Part shown: piece after piece, positions 1-10,734 of the stretch | Layout: each line of letters starts with the position of its first letter | How positions within the stretch are numbered: position 1 is the first letter of the stretch | Source: Prionace glauca | Taxonomy: Eukaryota > Chordata > Chondrichthyes > Carcharhiniformes > Carcharhinidae | Length of the DNA stretch: 64,000 nucleotides | NCBI GenBank assembly: GCA_037974335.1 | Contig: CM075744.1 | Location: forward strand, 3,047,154 to 3,111,153 | Direction: 5' to 3' | Notes under the pieces: model-generated | The model's input: only the letters and a program-made list of their open reading frames with translations | Databases searched by the model: none | Told to the model about the DNA's origin: nothing | Position numbers and translations under genes: made by a program

Positions 1-178
1 TCATTGGCTATGCTAAAAATTGCCCCTTAGTGTCCTGGGATGTGTAGGTTAGAGGGATTACAGGTAAATGTGTAGGGATATGGGGATAGGGTCTGGGTGG
101 GATTGTGTTCGGTGCAGACTCGATGGGCCGAAGGGCCTGTTTCTGCACTGTAGGGTTCTATGGTTCTATGGTTCTATG
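1..178 (+). repeat. 3' half of a V-type SINE or CR1-tailed SINE
   Basis: The stretch reads as the right half of a tRNA-derived vertebrate SINE: the 'gccccttagtgtcctgggatg' type core (1-45), the 'gcagactcgatgggcc' block near 115-130, and a terminal run of GGTTCTATG units (152-178) like the 3' octamer of CR1 LINEs. Two similar tails occur at 12845-13020 and 13035-13200. The tRNA-like head is outside the window. The family name is from memory. Confidence 0.6.
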
Positions 179-439
179 TCAGGCCCGTCCCCCTGATGTT
201 GGGGGGCAGTAACTCTCACTTCAGCTTTTTTTTTAAGGTCACTGACCATTTATCAGAATAAGGAGGAATTTGAGATCGAACAATATTTAACCAAGGGAGC
301 ATTGGCCAATATTCACTGTAAATCCACCCAGTAAAAATGTATTTGGGGACCAGGATCTCAAACTATTGTTTACGAGGTGCAGTGACCAACCACCACCCCC
401 CCCCCCCCCGCCCCAATAACGTGGACAATCTACAGTCAC

Positions 440-760
440 CTAGAAACCTAGAGGTGATTCTCCAAATCCAATGTGAAGAAAAGTGGCCCAACAACTACAA
501 TGTGCCCAGTATTGTAATGCTAATCAGACAGAACAGCTTCGCTGGGCAGGACATGTCATTCTACTGCCAGACACCAGACCCACTGCTCTCTTCAGAACTT
601 GGTCATGGTTTAGACGCCACCTGCCCTGCGCATGGCAGAGTTTTCAGGTCACGCACTGGGTGTAATCGCCATCTTAGAACCCATCAAACCAGAGTGAGTG
701 CATATCATGCTCGATCCTGTGAGACTGCCAAAGGTGAATGGATAAACTGAATCTCAGAGT
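440..760 (+). repeat. Non-LTR retrotransposon C-terminal fragment (C2H2-like end)
   Basis: Two overlapping frames show pieces of a LINE reverse-transcriptase C-terminus. 'TEQLRWAGHVILLPDTR' (about 528-590) resembles the RWxGHVxRM motif of many non-LTR elements. 'CPAHGRVFRSRTGCNRHLRTH' type residues (about 620-690) resemble the terminal zinc-finger-like motif of the same elements. The frames are shifted relative to each other, so it is decayed. An inverted copy lies at 32747-33060. The clade is not determined. Confidence 0.5.
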
Positions 761-784
761 AACATAGAGCGCAATTCCTCACCT

Positions 785-1027
785 CCCACTCCTTGTAAGG
801 ATGCTTCCAAACATTTGAAGATTTCGATCATTTCTACTTCATCCTCATTGATATAGACAGGGGCATGTTCTCCACTATGCTTCCTGAAGTTGGTGACTTA
901 TTGTTTCAGATCCAACCCATTATGGTGGTGTCATCAGTAAACTTGAAAATCGAGTTGGAGTGGAATTTGGCCACACAGTCATAGGTGTAGAAGGAGGATA
1001 AGGGTGGGGAAAGAAGACATGCATTGA
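785..1027 (-). repeat. L2-like LINE RT fragment
   Basis: On the minus strand 900-1000 encodes an 'FKFTDDTT' palm motif, and 800-890 encodes the following IDFxKHSGEHAPVYI / EIFKFLG stretch. These are typical of the L2-like LINEs also seen at 11030-12200. The internal part between the two blocks is absent here but present in the inverted copy at 30561-31730. Confidence 0.65.
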
Positions 1028-1028
1028 C

Positions 1029-1785
1029 AGAAATTGCACTGGTATGACACTATCCTACAACACACCAAGCAGTCATTCTGGAATAAAACTCTGCAGAACT
1101 CATTAATGAGGCCGACTGGGTAGCCCCTTGATTGGCAAAAGGCAACCTCCCCAAAACTGATTCCTCCTCCTCCCCATCTTTGAACCATTTGAGGTTAAAA
1201 TTCAGGCTTCCTGATTCTATTCTGTTGCCCATACCAAACATATTATGGTGTCACCACCGTATTATTAGGGTCAGCAGGCTTTGTAACAGTATCATGCTAT
1301 ACTTTCATGAAATTATATGGCTGATTTGTAATTCCTTCCCATTCTTGTAGTTAATTCTTTTCATGGCCTTGCTCCTTCCAACCTCTACAGTGATACCAAC
1401 CCCTCACCCCCAATTCTCTGAGCATCAGTAGCCAGTCTCCCAGGCTCCATGCTATGGAATTCCATCCCTAATCCAATCCTACTTTCAACTCCCATCCCCC
1501 TGTATGACCCTCCTTAAAACATAGAGCTTATCAAAGCTTTTGGTTAATGTTACCTTCTCTGACTCATGTCTATGTGCCTCTGCACCTACCTTTGTGACTC
1601 GCGTTGGAACGTTTATCCTTATTGAAGGCCTGATCTACTAGTTTGTTCTGGTTCCTGTTGTACCAGTTTGTGTTGTGGCTGCCCACTCGGCCTCATAATG
1701 AGATCTGCAGAGTTTTATTCCAGTGTGACTGCTTGGTGTGTTGTAGGATAGTGTCATACCAGTGCAATTTCTGTCAATGCTTTGG
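1029..1785. repeat. Inverted repeat with roughly 85-bp arms
   Basis: The left arm, about 1029-1116, and the right arm, about 1685-1785, are reverse complements with few differences. Shared core words include 'cattgacagaaattgcactgg' and 'ggatagtgtcatacc'. The arms enclose about 570 bp. A third copy of the same arm lies at 30434-30515. The L2-like fragment at 1350-1630 is in the loop. Confidence 0.75.
1350..1630 (+). repeat. L2-like LINE 3'-end fragment, degenerate
   Basis: The sequence follows the layout of the LINE tails at 8930-9900: 'tcatggccttgctcc', 'ctatggaattccat', 'cttaaaacatagagcttatcaaagcttttggt'. These correspond to the WNSLP / LLKTxLF / AFG region of the ORF end. No open frame survives. 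Low identity limits confidence. Confidence 0.45.
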
Positions 1786-2039
1786 ATGATCCATTTTAGC
1801 TGGCCTGAACAACAGGACAAAGGGGATGTTTACTGTTAATGATCCAATAGCTGTTCACAGTCCTATAGGAGTTGGGGCGGTTTAAAAATACCTGGGAAGG
1901 TTCAATGTTCAGTGTTGGGACTAATTATAAAGCACCATTGAGTTATTGCTTAATATAGATTTAATTTGGTTCTGGATAATTTTTGATATGATACATATCC
2001 TCAAGACAAGACTATCCTCCAGCAGGGTAGACTCCTGTA

Positions 2040-2925
2040 TAAAAGCAAATTACTGCGGATGCTGGAATCTGAACCCAAAAGAGAAAATGCTGGAAAATGT
2101 CAGTAGGTCTGGTAGCATCTGTAAGGAGTGAATAGAGTTAATGTTGAGTCCAGATGACATTTTGTCAAAGCTAAAAGGCGCAGAAAGTGGGAGATATTTG
2201 TACTGCAGGGTGAGGGAATGAAAGTTGAGTCATGGCCACAGAAACCAGCGGGAAAGGCTGCTAATGGCAGTCCATAAAGAAAATAAAGGACAAACAGCAA
2301 AGAAGCTGAAATCAGAGGGTTAGCTGTGACGGATGAAAATGCTGGGGGGTGGGGGGGGGGGGGCAGCCGGGGTGGAGGGGGGGGGGGTGGAGGGAGGAAA
2401 TGGATGGGAGAGAGGTTGAATTTAGAAAAAGATGGAGAGGGAAAGCAAAGGGTGAGAAAAGGTAAAGATGGGGGTGGGGGGGAAGGAAAATGAAGAAAGA
2501 CAATAAAAGGTAGAAAACAGTAAAAAATTAAAAATAGAATAAAAACAAAGGGGTGGAGGTGGGATAGAGCTCATTATCTTAAGTTGTAGAACTCAATGTT
2601 AAGACCAGAATGCTGTAAAGTGCTGAGCCTGAAGATGAGATGCTGTTCTTCTAGTTTGTGTTGAGCTTCACTGAAACATTGCAGCAAGCCAAGGACAGAT
2701 ATGTGGGCATGGGAACAGGATCGTGTGATAAAATGGCAAACAATGAGAAGGTCAGGGTGGTGTGTCAGGATCTGTCACAACTTACCCTCTGATTTCAGCT
2801 TTTCTGCCATTTGGCCATTCGCACCCTTTATTCTCCCTATGGGCTGCCATTAGCAGCCTTTCCCCCTGGTTTCTGTGGCTATGACTATCTTTCATTCCTT
2901 CACCCTGCAGTATAAATATATAAGA
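2040..2925. repeat. Foldback (palindromic) non-autonomous element
   Basis: Left arm 2190-2335 and right arm 2773-2925 are imperfect reverse complements; both contain 'ctgcagggtgaggaatgaaag'-like and 'ctgaaatcagaggg' words. The outer left end (2042-2110) carries 'ctgcggatgctggaatctga', the terminus seen again at 10273. The right outer end is missing, cut where a CR1 fragment begins at 2926. The loop includes a G-rich purine tract (2340-2500). No coding capacity is visible. Confidence 0.7.
2340..2500 (+). repeat. G-rich purine tract
   Basis: This is a simple-sequence run of G and A with several runs of four or more G (2344-2362, 2376-2390, 2469-2482). It lies in the loop of the foldback element and is not coding. 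Confidence 0.8.
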
Positions 2926-4067
2926 TAGATAAGTCACCGGGACCGGATGGGATGAACCCCAGGTTACTGTGGGAGGTAGGGAAGAGATTGCAAAGCCCCT
3001 GGTGATGATCTTTGCGTCGTCGATGGAGACAGGAGAGGTTCCGGAAGATTGGAGGATTGCGGATGTGCTTCCTATTTTCAAGAAAGGGAACAGGGATAGC
3101 TTGGGAAATTACTGACTGGTGAGTCTGACCTCAGTGGTTGGTAAGTTGATGGAGAGGATACTGAGGGACAGGATTTATGAACATTTAGAGAAGTTTAGTA
3201 TGATCAGAAATCGTCAGCACGGCTTTGTCAAGGGCAGGTCATGCCTTACGGCCTGGTTGAGTTCTTTGAAAATGTGACTGAACGCATTGACAAAAGAAGA
3301 GCGGTGGATGTGGTTTACGTGGACTTCAGCAAGGCGTTTGATTAGGTGCCCCATGCAAGACTTCTTGGAAAAGTGAGGGCATGGGATCCAAGGGGCTGTT
3401 GCTGTGTGGATCCAGAACTGGCTTGCCTGCAGAAAGCAGAGAGTGGTTGTGGATGAGTCTTTCTTTGCATGGAGGTCGGTCACCAGTGGAGTGCCCCAGG
3501 GATCTGTTCTAGGACCCTTGCTGTTTGTCATTTTCATAAATGACCTGGATGAGGAAGTGGAGTGATGGGTTAGTAAGTTTGCTGATGACACGAAGGTCAG
3601 TGGTGTTGTGGATAGTCTGGAGAGATGTCAGAAGTTGCAGCGAGACATAGATAGGATGCAAGACTGGGCGGAGAAGTGGCAGATGGACTTCAACACAGAT
3701 AAATGTGCAGTGGTCCATTTTGGCAGGTCCAATGGGATGAAGGAGTATAATATCAAGGGTAGGAGTCTTAGCAGTGTTGAGTAGCAGGAGGACCTTGGGA
3801 TCCGGGTCCACAAGACTCGAAAATCAGCCTCGCAGGCGGAGGATGTGGTCAAGAAGGCGTATGGTGTACTAGCCTTCATTAATCAAGGGGTTGAGTTTAG
3901 GAGTCGGGAGGTAAGGCTGCAACTTTATAAGACCCTTGTCAGACCCCACTTGGAGTACTGTGCACAGTTCTGGTCGCCTCACTATAGGAAGGATGTGGAA
4001 GCTATTGAGAGGGTGCAGAGATTTACAAGGATGTTGCCTGGATTGGGTGGCATGCCTTATGAGGATG
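2926..4067 (+). repeat. CR1-clade LINE fragment, RT to C-terminal region
   Basis: Broken frames encode '[12 protein letters not shown]' (about 2931-2965), then AFD-like and [10 protein letters not shown]-like motifs (3318-3345, 3489-3520), 'SKFADDTK' (3570-3595), and in an open stretch at 3845-4070 'KKAYGVLAFIN', '[18 protein letters not shown]' and '[16 protein letters not shown]'. Several stops and frameshifts make it dead. It is truncated at 4067, where Tx1/L1-like sequence begins. It is the same subfamily as 26868-27757. Confidence 0.85.
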
Positions 4068-4480
4068 GAGGGTCATTAACTCGGTGAAGGACGCTCTTTG
4101 GTCCACCCGAAACTTGCTGATCTTCCAGTTGAAAGAATTGTCCTCGACTGAATGTTGCAGACTGGCACATTCCAAAGTCCTGGACTATGTACCGAAGGAC
4201 ACGCACATGCTTGGGGCAGCCGCCGCAAAGGCAGATTGGGGAAAGGCCACTGTGTAAAGCATTTCAACTGAGGCAGACCGTGGTCCCAGTAACTGTAGAA
4301 TACACAGCCTGCGTATCAGTGTGCCAATCTGAAAAATAACAGTGCACAGTAAAATCTGATGTGAATATATATAGTAATGATTCTTTTTTTGCACTGTTTG
4401 TAATTTTTGGATCTGTCATTTTGCAATTGTTTGAGAGTTTGTTTTAATGAATAAAGTATATTTTTGAAAAACAAAAAAAG
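4068..4480 (+). repeat. Tx1/L1-like LINE 3' end
   Basis: The segment matches, in opposite orientation, the C-terminus and 3' UTR of the element at 33616-34364: 'aaggacgctctttggtccacccgaaacttgctg', 'tggcacattccaaagtcctgga', the end 'gggcagccgccgcaaag', then an A-rich tail with AATAAAGTATATTTTTGAAAAA (4448-4480). It is 5'-truncated and fused directly to a CR1 fragment. Confidence 0.75.
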
Positions 4481-4489
4481 TCAGCAGGA

Positions 4490-7400
4490 GGCCCACAAGC
4501 AAGGGAGAATTAATTAGAGATTTTTTGATCCTTTTACCCGTATAAGGGCAGTATGGCAGCTCAGGCAGTGGTATGCTCCTCCTGCCAGATGTGGGAAATT
4601 AGGGAGCAATCTCATTTCCCTGACAACCTTGTCTGCAGGAAGTGAGTCCAGTTGCAGTTCCTCACAGACCGCATTGTTCGGTTGGAGCGGTAGGTGGACG
4701 CATTGCAGAGCATACAGGAGGCAGAAAGTGTGATAGACACTAGTTACAGGGAGGTTGTCACACCAGAGATTCAGACAGGTAGATGGGTGATTGCGAGGAG
4801 AGGCAGGCAGGTAGTGCAGGAGTCTCCTGTAGCTATTCCCCTTTCAAACAGGTATATCGTTTTGGATGCTTTTGAAGGGGATAGCCTGTCAGTGGGAGAT
4901 ACCAGCAGCAGCCAGGCCTGCGACACCACAGCTGGACCCTGGGACAGGGTCGGGCAAAGAGCAAGCAAGAATAGCAATAGGGGACACATTAGTTAGACGC
5001 ACAGACAGGCATGTCTGTAGCCACAATCGAGACTCCAGGATGGTGTGTTGCCTCCCTGGTGCCAGGGTCAAGGGCATCTCTGAGCCATTGCAGGACATTT
5101 TTGAAGGGGAGGGTGAGCAGCCAGAGGCTGTTGTACCAATGACATAGTTAGGAAAAGGGATGAGGTCCTGAAGTAGGAATACAGAGTTAGGCAGTAGCCT
5201 AAAATGCAGGCCCTTGAAGGTAGTAATTTCAGGACTACTACCGCTGACACATGCTAGTGAGAGTAGGAACAGGAAGATTAGGCAGATAAGTGTGTGCCTT
5301 GAGAGCTGCTGCAGGGGACAGGGATTTAGATTTTTGGATTATTGGGATCTTTTCTGGCGAAGGGCTGACCTGTTCAAGAGGGATGGTTACACCTGAGCTG
5401 GAGGGGAACCAACATCCTGGCGGGGAGATTTGCTAGAGCCACTCGAGAGGGTTTAAACTAGTTTGGCAGGAGGGTGGGATCCAAAGCAGTAGGAAGATAG
5501 AGGAACAGTTTGAGGACAGCACAGAAGTTAAAGGGCATACATTAAGTAATAAAGGCAGTGTCAGTAATCCCAGAACCAGACAGATCAGGCAAAATCAAGA
5601 CAGAGAGCAAGGAAAGTCCAGATTAAATTACATTTATTTCAATGCAAGAGGCCATACGGACAAGGCAGATGAACTCAGGGCATTGATGGGTACGTGGGAC
5701 TGGGATATTATAGCAATCACTGAAACATGGCTAAGGGAGGGACAGGACTGTCAGCTCAATGTTCCAGGGTACAGATGCTACAGGAAAGATAGAACAGGAG
5801 GTAAGAGAGGAGGGGGAGTTGTACTTTTGATGAGGGAAAGTATCACGGCAGTACTGAGGGAGGATATACCACTGAGTCTATCTGAGTAGAACTGAGAAAT
5901 GAGAAGGGGGAAATCACTTTGATAGGGTTGTACTGTGGACCCCCATATAGTCGGCAGGAAATTGAGGAGCATCTATGTAAGATTACAGAAAGCTCCAAGA
6001 AAAATAGGGTGGTAATAGTCGGAGATTTTAACTTTCCCAACATTGACTGGGAAAGCCATAGTATTAGAGGGTTGGACGGAGAGAAATTTGTTGAGTGTAT
6101 TCAGGAGGAATTTCTCATTCAGTATGTGGATGGCCCGACTAGACAGGGAACTAGACTAGGAGGGAACTTGACCTCCTCTTGGGAAATAAGGAAGGGCAGG
6201 TGACTGAAGTGTTAGTGAGGGATCACTTTGGGACCAGTGACCATAATTCTTAGTTTTAAGATAGCTATGGAGAATGAAAGGTCTGGTCCAGAAGTTGAAA
6301 TTCTAAATTGGACAAGGCCAATTTTGATGGTTTCAGGCAGGAACTTTCAAAAGTTAACTGGGGGAATCTGTGGGAAGGCAAAGGGATGTCTGGTAAATGG
6401 CATGCTTTCAAAAGTGTGTTAACCAGGGTTCAGGGTAAACACAGTCCTCTTACTCTGAAGGCTGGCAGAAGTGGGATAGAACATAGAACATTACAGCACA
6501 AACAGACCCTTCGGCCCTCAAGTTGCGCCGATCACATCAACCCCACCAATCTATAGACCTATCTATAACCCCCAATCCCATTAAACCCCATATACTCATC
6601 CAGAAGTCTTTTAAAAGACCCCAGCGAGTTCGCCTCCACCACCGATGACGGCAGCCGATTCCATTCACTCACCACCCTCTGAGTGAAAAACTTACCCCTA
6701 ACATCACCTCTGTACTTCCCTCCCCGCACCTTAAATCTGTGTCCTCTCGTAGCGACCATTTCAACCCGGGGAAATAGCCTCTGAGAGTCCACCCTATCTA
6801 TTCCTCTCAACATTTTATAAACTTCTATCAGGTTGCCTCTCAACCTTCGTCTCTCCAGGGAAAAGAGTCCCAGCTCCCTCAACCTATCTTCATAAGGCAT
6901 GCCTCCCAGTCCAGGCAACATCCTTGTAAATCTCCTCTGCACCCTTTCAATAGCTTCTACGTCTTTCCTATAGTGAGGCGACCAGAACTGCACACAGTAC
7001 TCCAAATGAGGCCTGACGAGGGTCCTGTAAAGTTGCAGCATTACCTCCCGACTCCTAAACTCAATCCCTCGATTAATGAAGGCCAGTACACCATACGCCT
7101 TCTTGACCACCTCCTCCACCTGCGAGGCCGATTTAAGAGTCCTGTGGACCCGGACCCCGAGATCCTTCTGCTCTTCAACGCTACTAAGACTCCTGCCCTT
7201 GATAGTGTACTCGTTCATCCCGTTGGTTCTGCCGAAATGGACGACTACACATTTGTCCGCGTTGGGAAGTAGGGAACCCTGGATGACTTGGGATATTAAC
7301 GCCCAAGTCATTAACGGTTAAGAAGAAGAGAGGTTCATAACATGCATAGGCAGCTGGAATTAAGTGAATCCCTTGAAGAATATAGGAGGTGTAGGAGTTC

Positions 7401-8416
7401 AGAAAGGAATCAGGAGGGAAAAAGGAGACATGAGATTGTTTTGGCCAATAAGTCAAAGGAGAATCCAAAGAGCTTCTACAAACACATAAAGGGCAAAAGA
7501 GTAACAAGGGAGAGAATAGGGTCTTTTAACGATCAACAAGAACATCTGTTTGCGGATCCACAAGAGATGGGTGAGATCCTAAATGAATATTTCTCATCAG
7601 TATTTACTGTTGAGAAAAGCATGGATGTTAGGGAACCAAGGAAAATAAATAGTGATGTCTTGAGGAGTATACATATTAGAGAAGGAGATGCTGGAAGTCT
7701 TAAAGCACATCAAGGTAGATAAATCCCCAGGATCTGATGAGGTGTATCCCAGGACATTGTGGGAGGCTGGGGAGGAAATTGCGGAATGCTTGGTTTCATC
7801 AGTCAGAACATTGGATACAGGAGTTGGGACATCTTGTTGAAGTTATACAAGACATTGGTAAGGCAACACTTGGAATACTGCGTACAGTTCTGGCCATCCT
7901 ATTATAGAAAGGATATTATAAACTAGAAAGAGTGCAGAAAAGATTTACTAGAATGCTACTGGGACTTGATGGTTTGAGTTATAAGGAGAGGCTGGATAGA
8001 CTGGGACTTCTTTCTCTGGAGCATAGAAGGCTGAGGGGTGATATTATAGAGATCTATAAAATAATGAGGCACAGATCAGCTAGTCAATACTTCTCCTGTA
8101 ATGTGCTGTGATGTAGGGGACTCTAAAACTAGAGAACATAGGTTTAAAGTGAGAGGGGAGAGATGCAGAATTGTCGAGAGGGACAATTTTTTCACATAGA
8201 GGGTGGTGAGTATCTGGAACAAGCTGTCAGAGACAGTAGTAGAGGCTAGTACAATTTTGTCTTTTAAAAAGCTTTTAGCTAGTTATATCGGTAAGATGGG
8301 TATCGAGGGATATGGGCCAAATGCAGGCAATTGGGATTAGTTTAGGGTTTAAAAAAAGGACAGCATGGACAAGTTGGGCCAAAGGGCCTGTTTCCATGCT
8401 GTAAACCTCTATGACA
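4490..8416 (+). repeat. Old CR1-clade LINE with ORF1 and ORF2 remnants
   Basis: ORF1 remnants: a Cys-rich start 'CSSCQMWE' (about 4580-4605), a coiled-coil-like stretch (4690-4760) and an esterase-like block (5035-5100). ORF2 remnants: endonuclease motifs 'FNARGHTDKADELRAL', 'IAITETWLREGQD' (5640-5750) and 'VGDFNFPNIDW' (6010-6055); the linker 'KENPKSFYKHIKGKRV' (7455-7505); and 'DKSPGSDEVYPR' (7710-7755). An internal deletion near 7788 removes the catalytic RT palm and joins to the C-terminal '[18 protein letters not shown]' region. Two breaks at least lie in the endonuclease. A younger CR1 sits inside at 6478-7272. The 3' end is 'gtaaacctctatgac' near 8416. Confidence 0.85.
6478..7272 (-). 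repeat. CR1-clade LINE 3' fragment nested in older CR1
   Basis: The minus strand is open from 7311 to 6559 and encodes the C-terminal region after the RT palm: 'DKCVVVHFGRTNGMNEYTI', 'RDLGVRVHRTLKS'-like, 'AYGVLAFINRGIEFRSRE', '[18 protein letters not shown]', '[19 protein letters not shown]'. The element ends in a TTCTATG tail at 6478-6490 (reverse strand). It is 5'-truncated within the palm. The long open frame suggests recent insertion. It interrupts ORF2 of the older CR1. Confidence 0.9.
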
Positions 8417-8640
8417 ATATTCTAGGTGTGGTCTTACCAAGGCCCCTGTATAATTGCAACAACACATCCCTGCTCCTGTACTCAAAACCTTGCACAATGG
8501 AGGCCAACATGCCATTTGCCTTCTCTAATCACTAGCTGCATCGACATGCTTACCTTCAGTGACTGGTGCACAAGGACACCCAGGTCCTGCTGCACACTCC
8601 CCTTTCCCAACTTACAGCCGTTCAGGTAGTTTTGTGGAAA
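8417..8640 (-). repeat. CR1 fragment, C-terminal region
   Basis: On the minus strand the sequence reads as the CR1 '[13 protein letters not shown]' to 'YRGLGKTTPRIL'-like stretch, equivalent to the region before LVRPxLEYC. Several frame breaks. It directly abuts the 3' end of the old CR1 and is duplicated at 17286-17509. Confidence 0.6.
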
Positions 8641-8929
8641 TGGCTCACCATTGGCCAGCAGCAGGATCTCCTGATGCTGCCATTGTCAATGGGGTTTCCC
8701 GTTGAATGCACCCCTTGCCATCAGCAGACCCACGGCAGGGGTGCACCACTGGCAAGACCAGAAGATCCTGATGCGTGAACAGCCAGAAAATTGCATTCTA
8801 TGACTTTGACTCTATGTGTTTATGATGACATCGCTCAATGTCTTCAATGCCTTCCTAAAGAAACTTTGTCCGTTTTGGTCGACGAGAAGCCAAGGTCTCC
8901 CATGAGTCTGTTGTGACGTTTAACCTCTT

Positions 8930-9900
8930 CATGATGCTATGAAATCCCAGAAGGCCAGTTTGGCTCCAGTCAAACAAAGTCTGGATTTTAAAATTCTCAT
9001 CCTGGTTTTCAAATTTCTCCATGGCCTCACCCAATCCTATCTCTGTAATCTCCTCCAGCCCCACAGCCTCGAATTCTATCTCTTGAGCATCTCCAGTTCC
9101 AAACCCTACACCATTGGTGGCTGTGTCTTCAGCTGCCCAGGCCCAAAGCTCTAGAACTCATTGGTCGAGGACCAGTGATACAGCTCACGGTGTATTTCAA
9201 ATATACCGCTTCGGATATAAATATGTAATTATCCTGCTGAGGATTGGAGAACTAAACATCTTTACAGCAACAACTGGTGTGAATTTATGAAATGATTTCA
9301 AATTAATAAAACATCACAGCATGTTACAGGAGAATTATCAAACAAGAAATTACACCAAGCCTTTGAAGGGGTGTTAAACCTGGATCAGATAACTAGGCTT
9401 ACCATCTTACATGGCATCTTCCCATACCATCTTACATGGCATTCTCACATCAACCTCTAGCAACATTCCCCTTCCTTCTCATTTCACCTTGTATCCATCC
9501 TGGAATAACTTTGCCCAAATGGCACTGTCAAATTGGGCCTTGCATTCACATTTCTGCACTTACAGAACTTCTCAAAAAACTTCTATCTACACCTCTGTTA
9601 CCCTTGACCTTATTATTCTCCCTTTAACCTGGCCATTCCCCCAGTATGACTCTCATCCTTGCTGCCACCAGTACATGGGTCTCTTACTCACCTTGGTGGC
9701 TTCACCTTCAGCTGCTGAATTCTAAACTCTGCAATTCTCTCCTGAAACCTCTCTGTCTCTCTTTCCTCCTCAAGGACAATCCCTATAATCGTCCTCTTTG
9801 AGACGTTTTTTGGTCATACACCCTAATATCTTATGTGGCTAGTTGTCAGATTTCTTCTGTGTGGTGCCTTGGGGCATTTTAACATGTTAATGACATATAC
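8930..9900 (+). repeat. L2-like LINE C-terminal and 3' region, degenerate
   Basis: 8937-9150 encodes 'LAPVKQSLDFKILILVFKFLHGL' and 'YLCNLLQPHS', the common HWLPVxxRIxFKILLLxFKALHGLAPxYL motif of L2-like LINEs, followed by 'AxPKLWN' remnants (9135-9160). A second, similar LINE end runs 9700-9900 ('ctaaactctgcaattctctcctgaaacctctct', 'ccttggggcattttaac'). Duplicated at 17799-18770. Confidence 0.6.
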
Positions 9901-10261
9901 ACATACTAGTTGACGTTGATGGAAGCGTGCTAAAATGTAAAAGCAGAAATATTTACACAAGTGGTAAAGTTACTTTGATTTTAAGGTTGTGCAGAGATTG
10001 CAGCCCTGAACCACACCATAGAAAGACCAGTCAGTCTGTTCCCAGGATCTCTCTGTGCTGCTGGGACTCATCAGTTGAGGGAATGATGCAGCAATCACAC
10101 TGAACACCAGGCACAGTGTTTCCTTTGCCAATTTGCACAGTTCTGGTGTGGGAGGGCGTGGAAAATTAGGAAGGTGGTATATAAATGCAGCTCCATGTGC
10201 AGTCAGCTGTCATTTCAGTGAGCTACAATTAGTTACTGCTGCAAACAAGATGGATCTGATC

Positions 10262-10493
10262 CTAAGATAAAAGCAAAATACTGCAGAAGCTGGAATCTGA
10301 AACAAAAACAGAGAATGCTGGAAAATCTCAGCAGGTCTGACAGTCTCTGTGGAGAGAGAAAAGAGTCAACGTTTCAAATCCGGATGACCATTCATCACTC
10401 TGATGAAGGGTTATCTAGACTCAAAACACTGGCTTATTGTCTCCCCACAGATGCTGTCAGACCTGCTGAGATTTTCCAGCATTCTCTGTTTTT
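10262..10493. repeat. Short foldback element with 10-bp target duplication
   Basis: A 232-bp insertion is flanked by GGATCTGATC on both sides (10252-10261 and 10494-10503). The internal arms are inverted: 'aaaacagagaatgctggaaa' / 'atctcagcaggtctgacag' at 10305-10345 against 'ctgtcagacctgctgagatt' / 'ttccagcattctctgttttt' at 10454-10493. The right arm is about 42 bp shorter than the left. Same family as 2040-2925. Duplicated at 19133-19364. Confidence 0.8.
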
Positions 10494-10734
10494 GGATCTG
10501 ATCTGTTTCCCATGCGAATGCCCTTGCATGGGATGTTCTCAGGCAAAAGCTGCAAACAGGGAACAGTAAGCAAAGGCAGTGAACAATGCATGATGAAACT
10601 TTTACACAATCTGCACATTGTCCACACTGAGTGACCAGCTGTCCAGCAGGGTGACCTGTGGCCAGAAGCAGCATTACTATCTGCCTCAGAAAGCTAAGGA
10701 AATTCAGCACGTGCCCTGTAACTCTTACCAATTT

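Larger units (their letters stand above)
181..1187. repeat. Inverted segmental repeat, copy A
   Basis: This segment matches the reverse complement of 29384-33316 in three collinear blocks: 181-815, 816-893 and 900-1187. Copy A lacks about 1 kb at each of the two block joins that is present in copy B. It also lacks the CR1 inserted in B at 29473-30433. Both copies share the poly-C tract at 402-412 (G-run in B near 33090), so the match is genuine duplication and not a shared common repeat. The segment holds a LINE 3' fragment and an L2-like fragment. Confidence 0.85.

Noticed and set aside
337-750. Host C2H2 zinc-finger gene
   Set aside because: The single finger-like motif follows RWAGHV-type LINE sequence and is better explained as the C-terminus of a non-LTR element.
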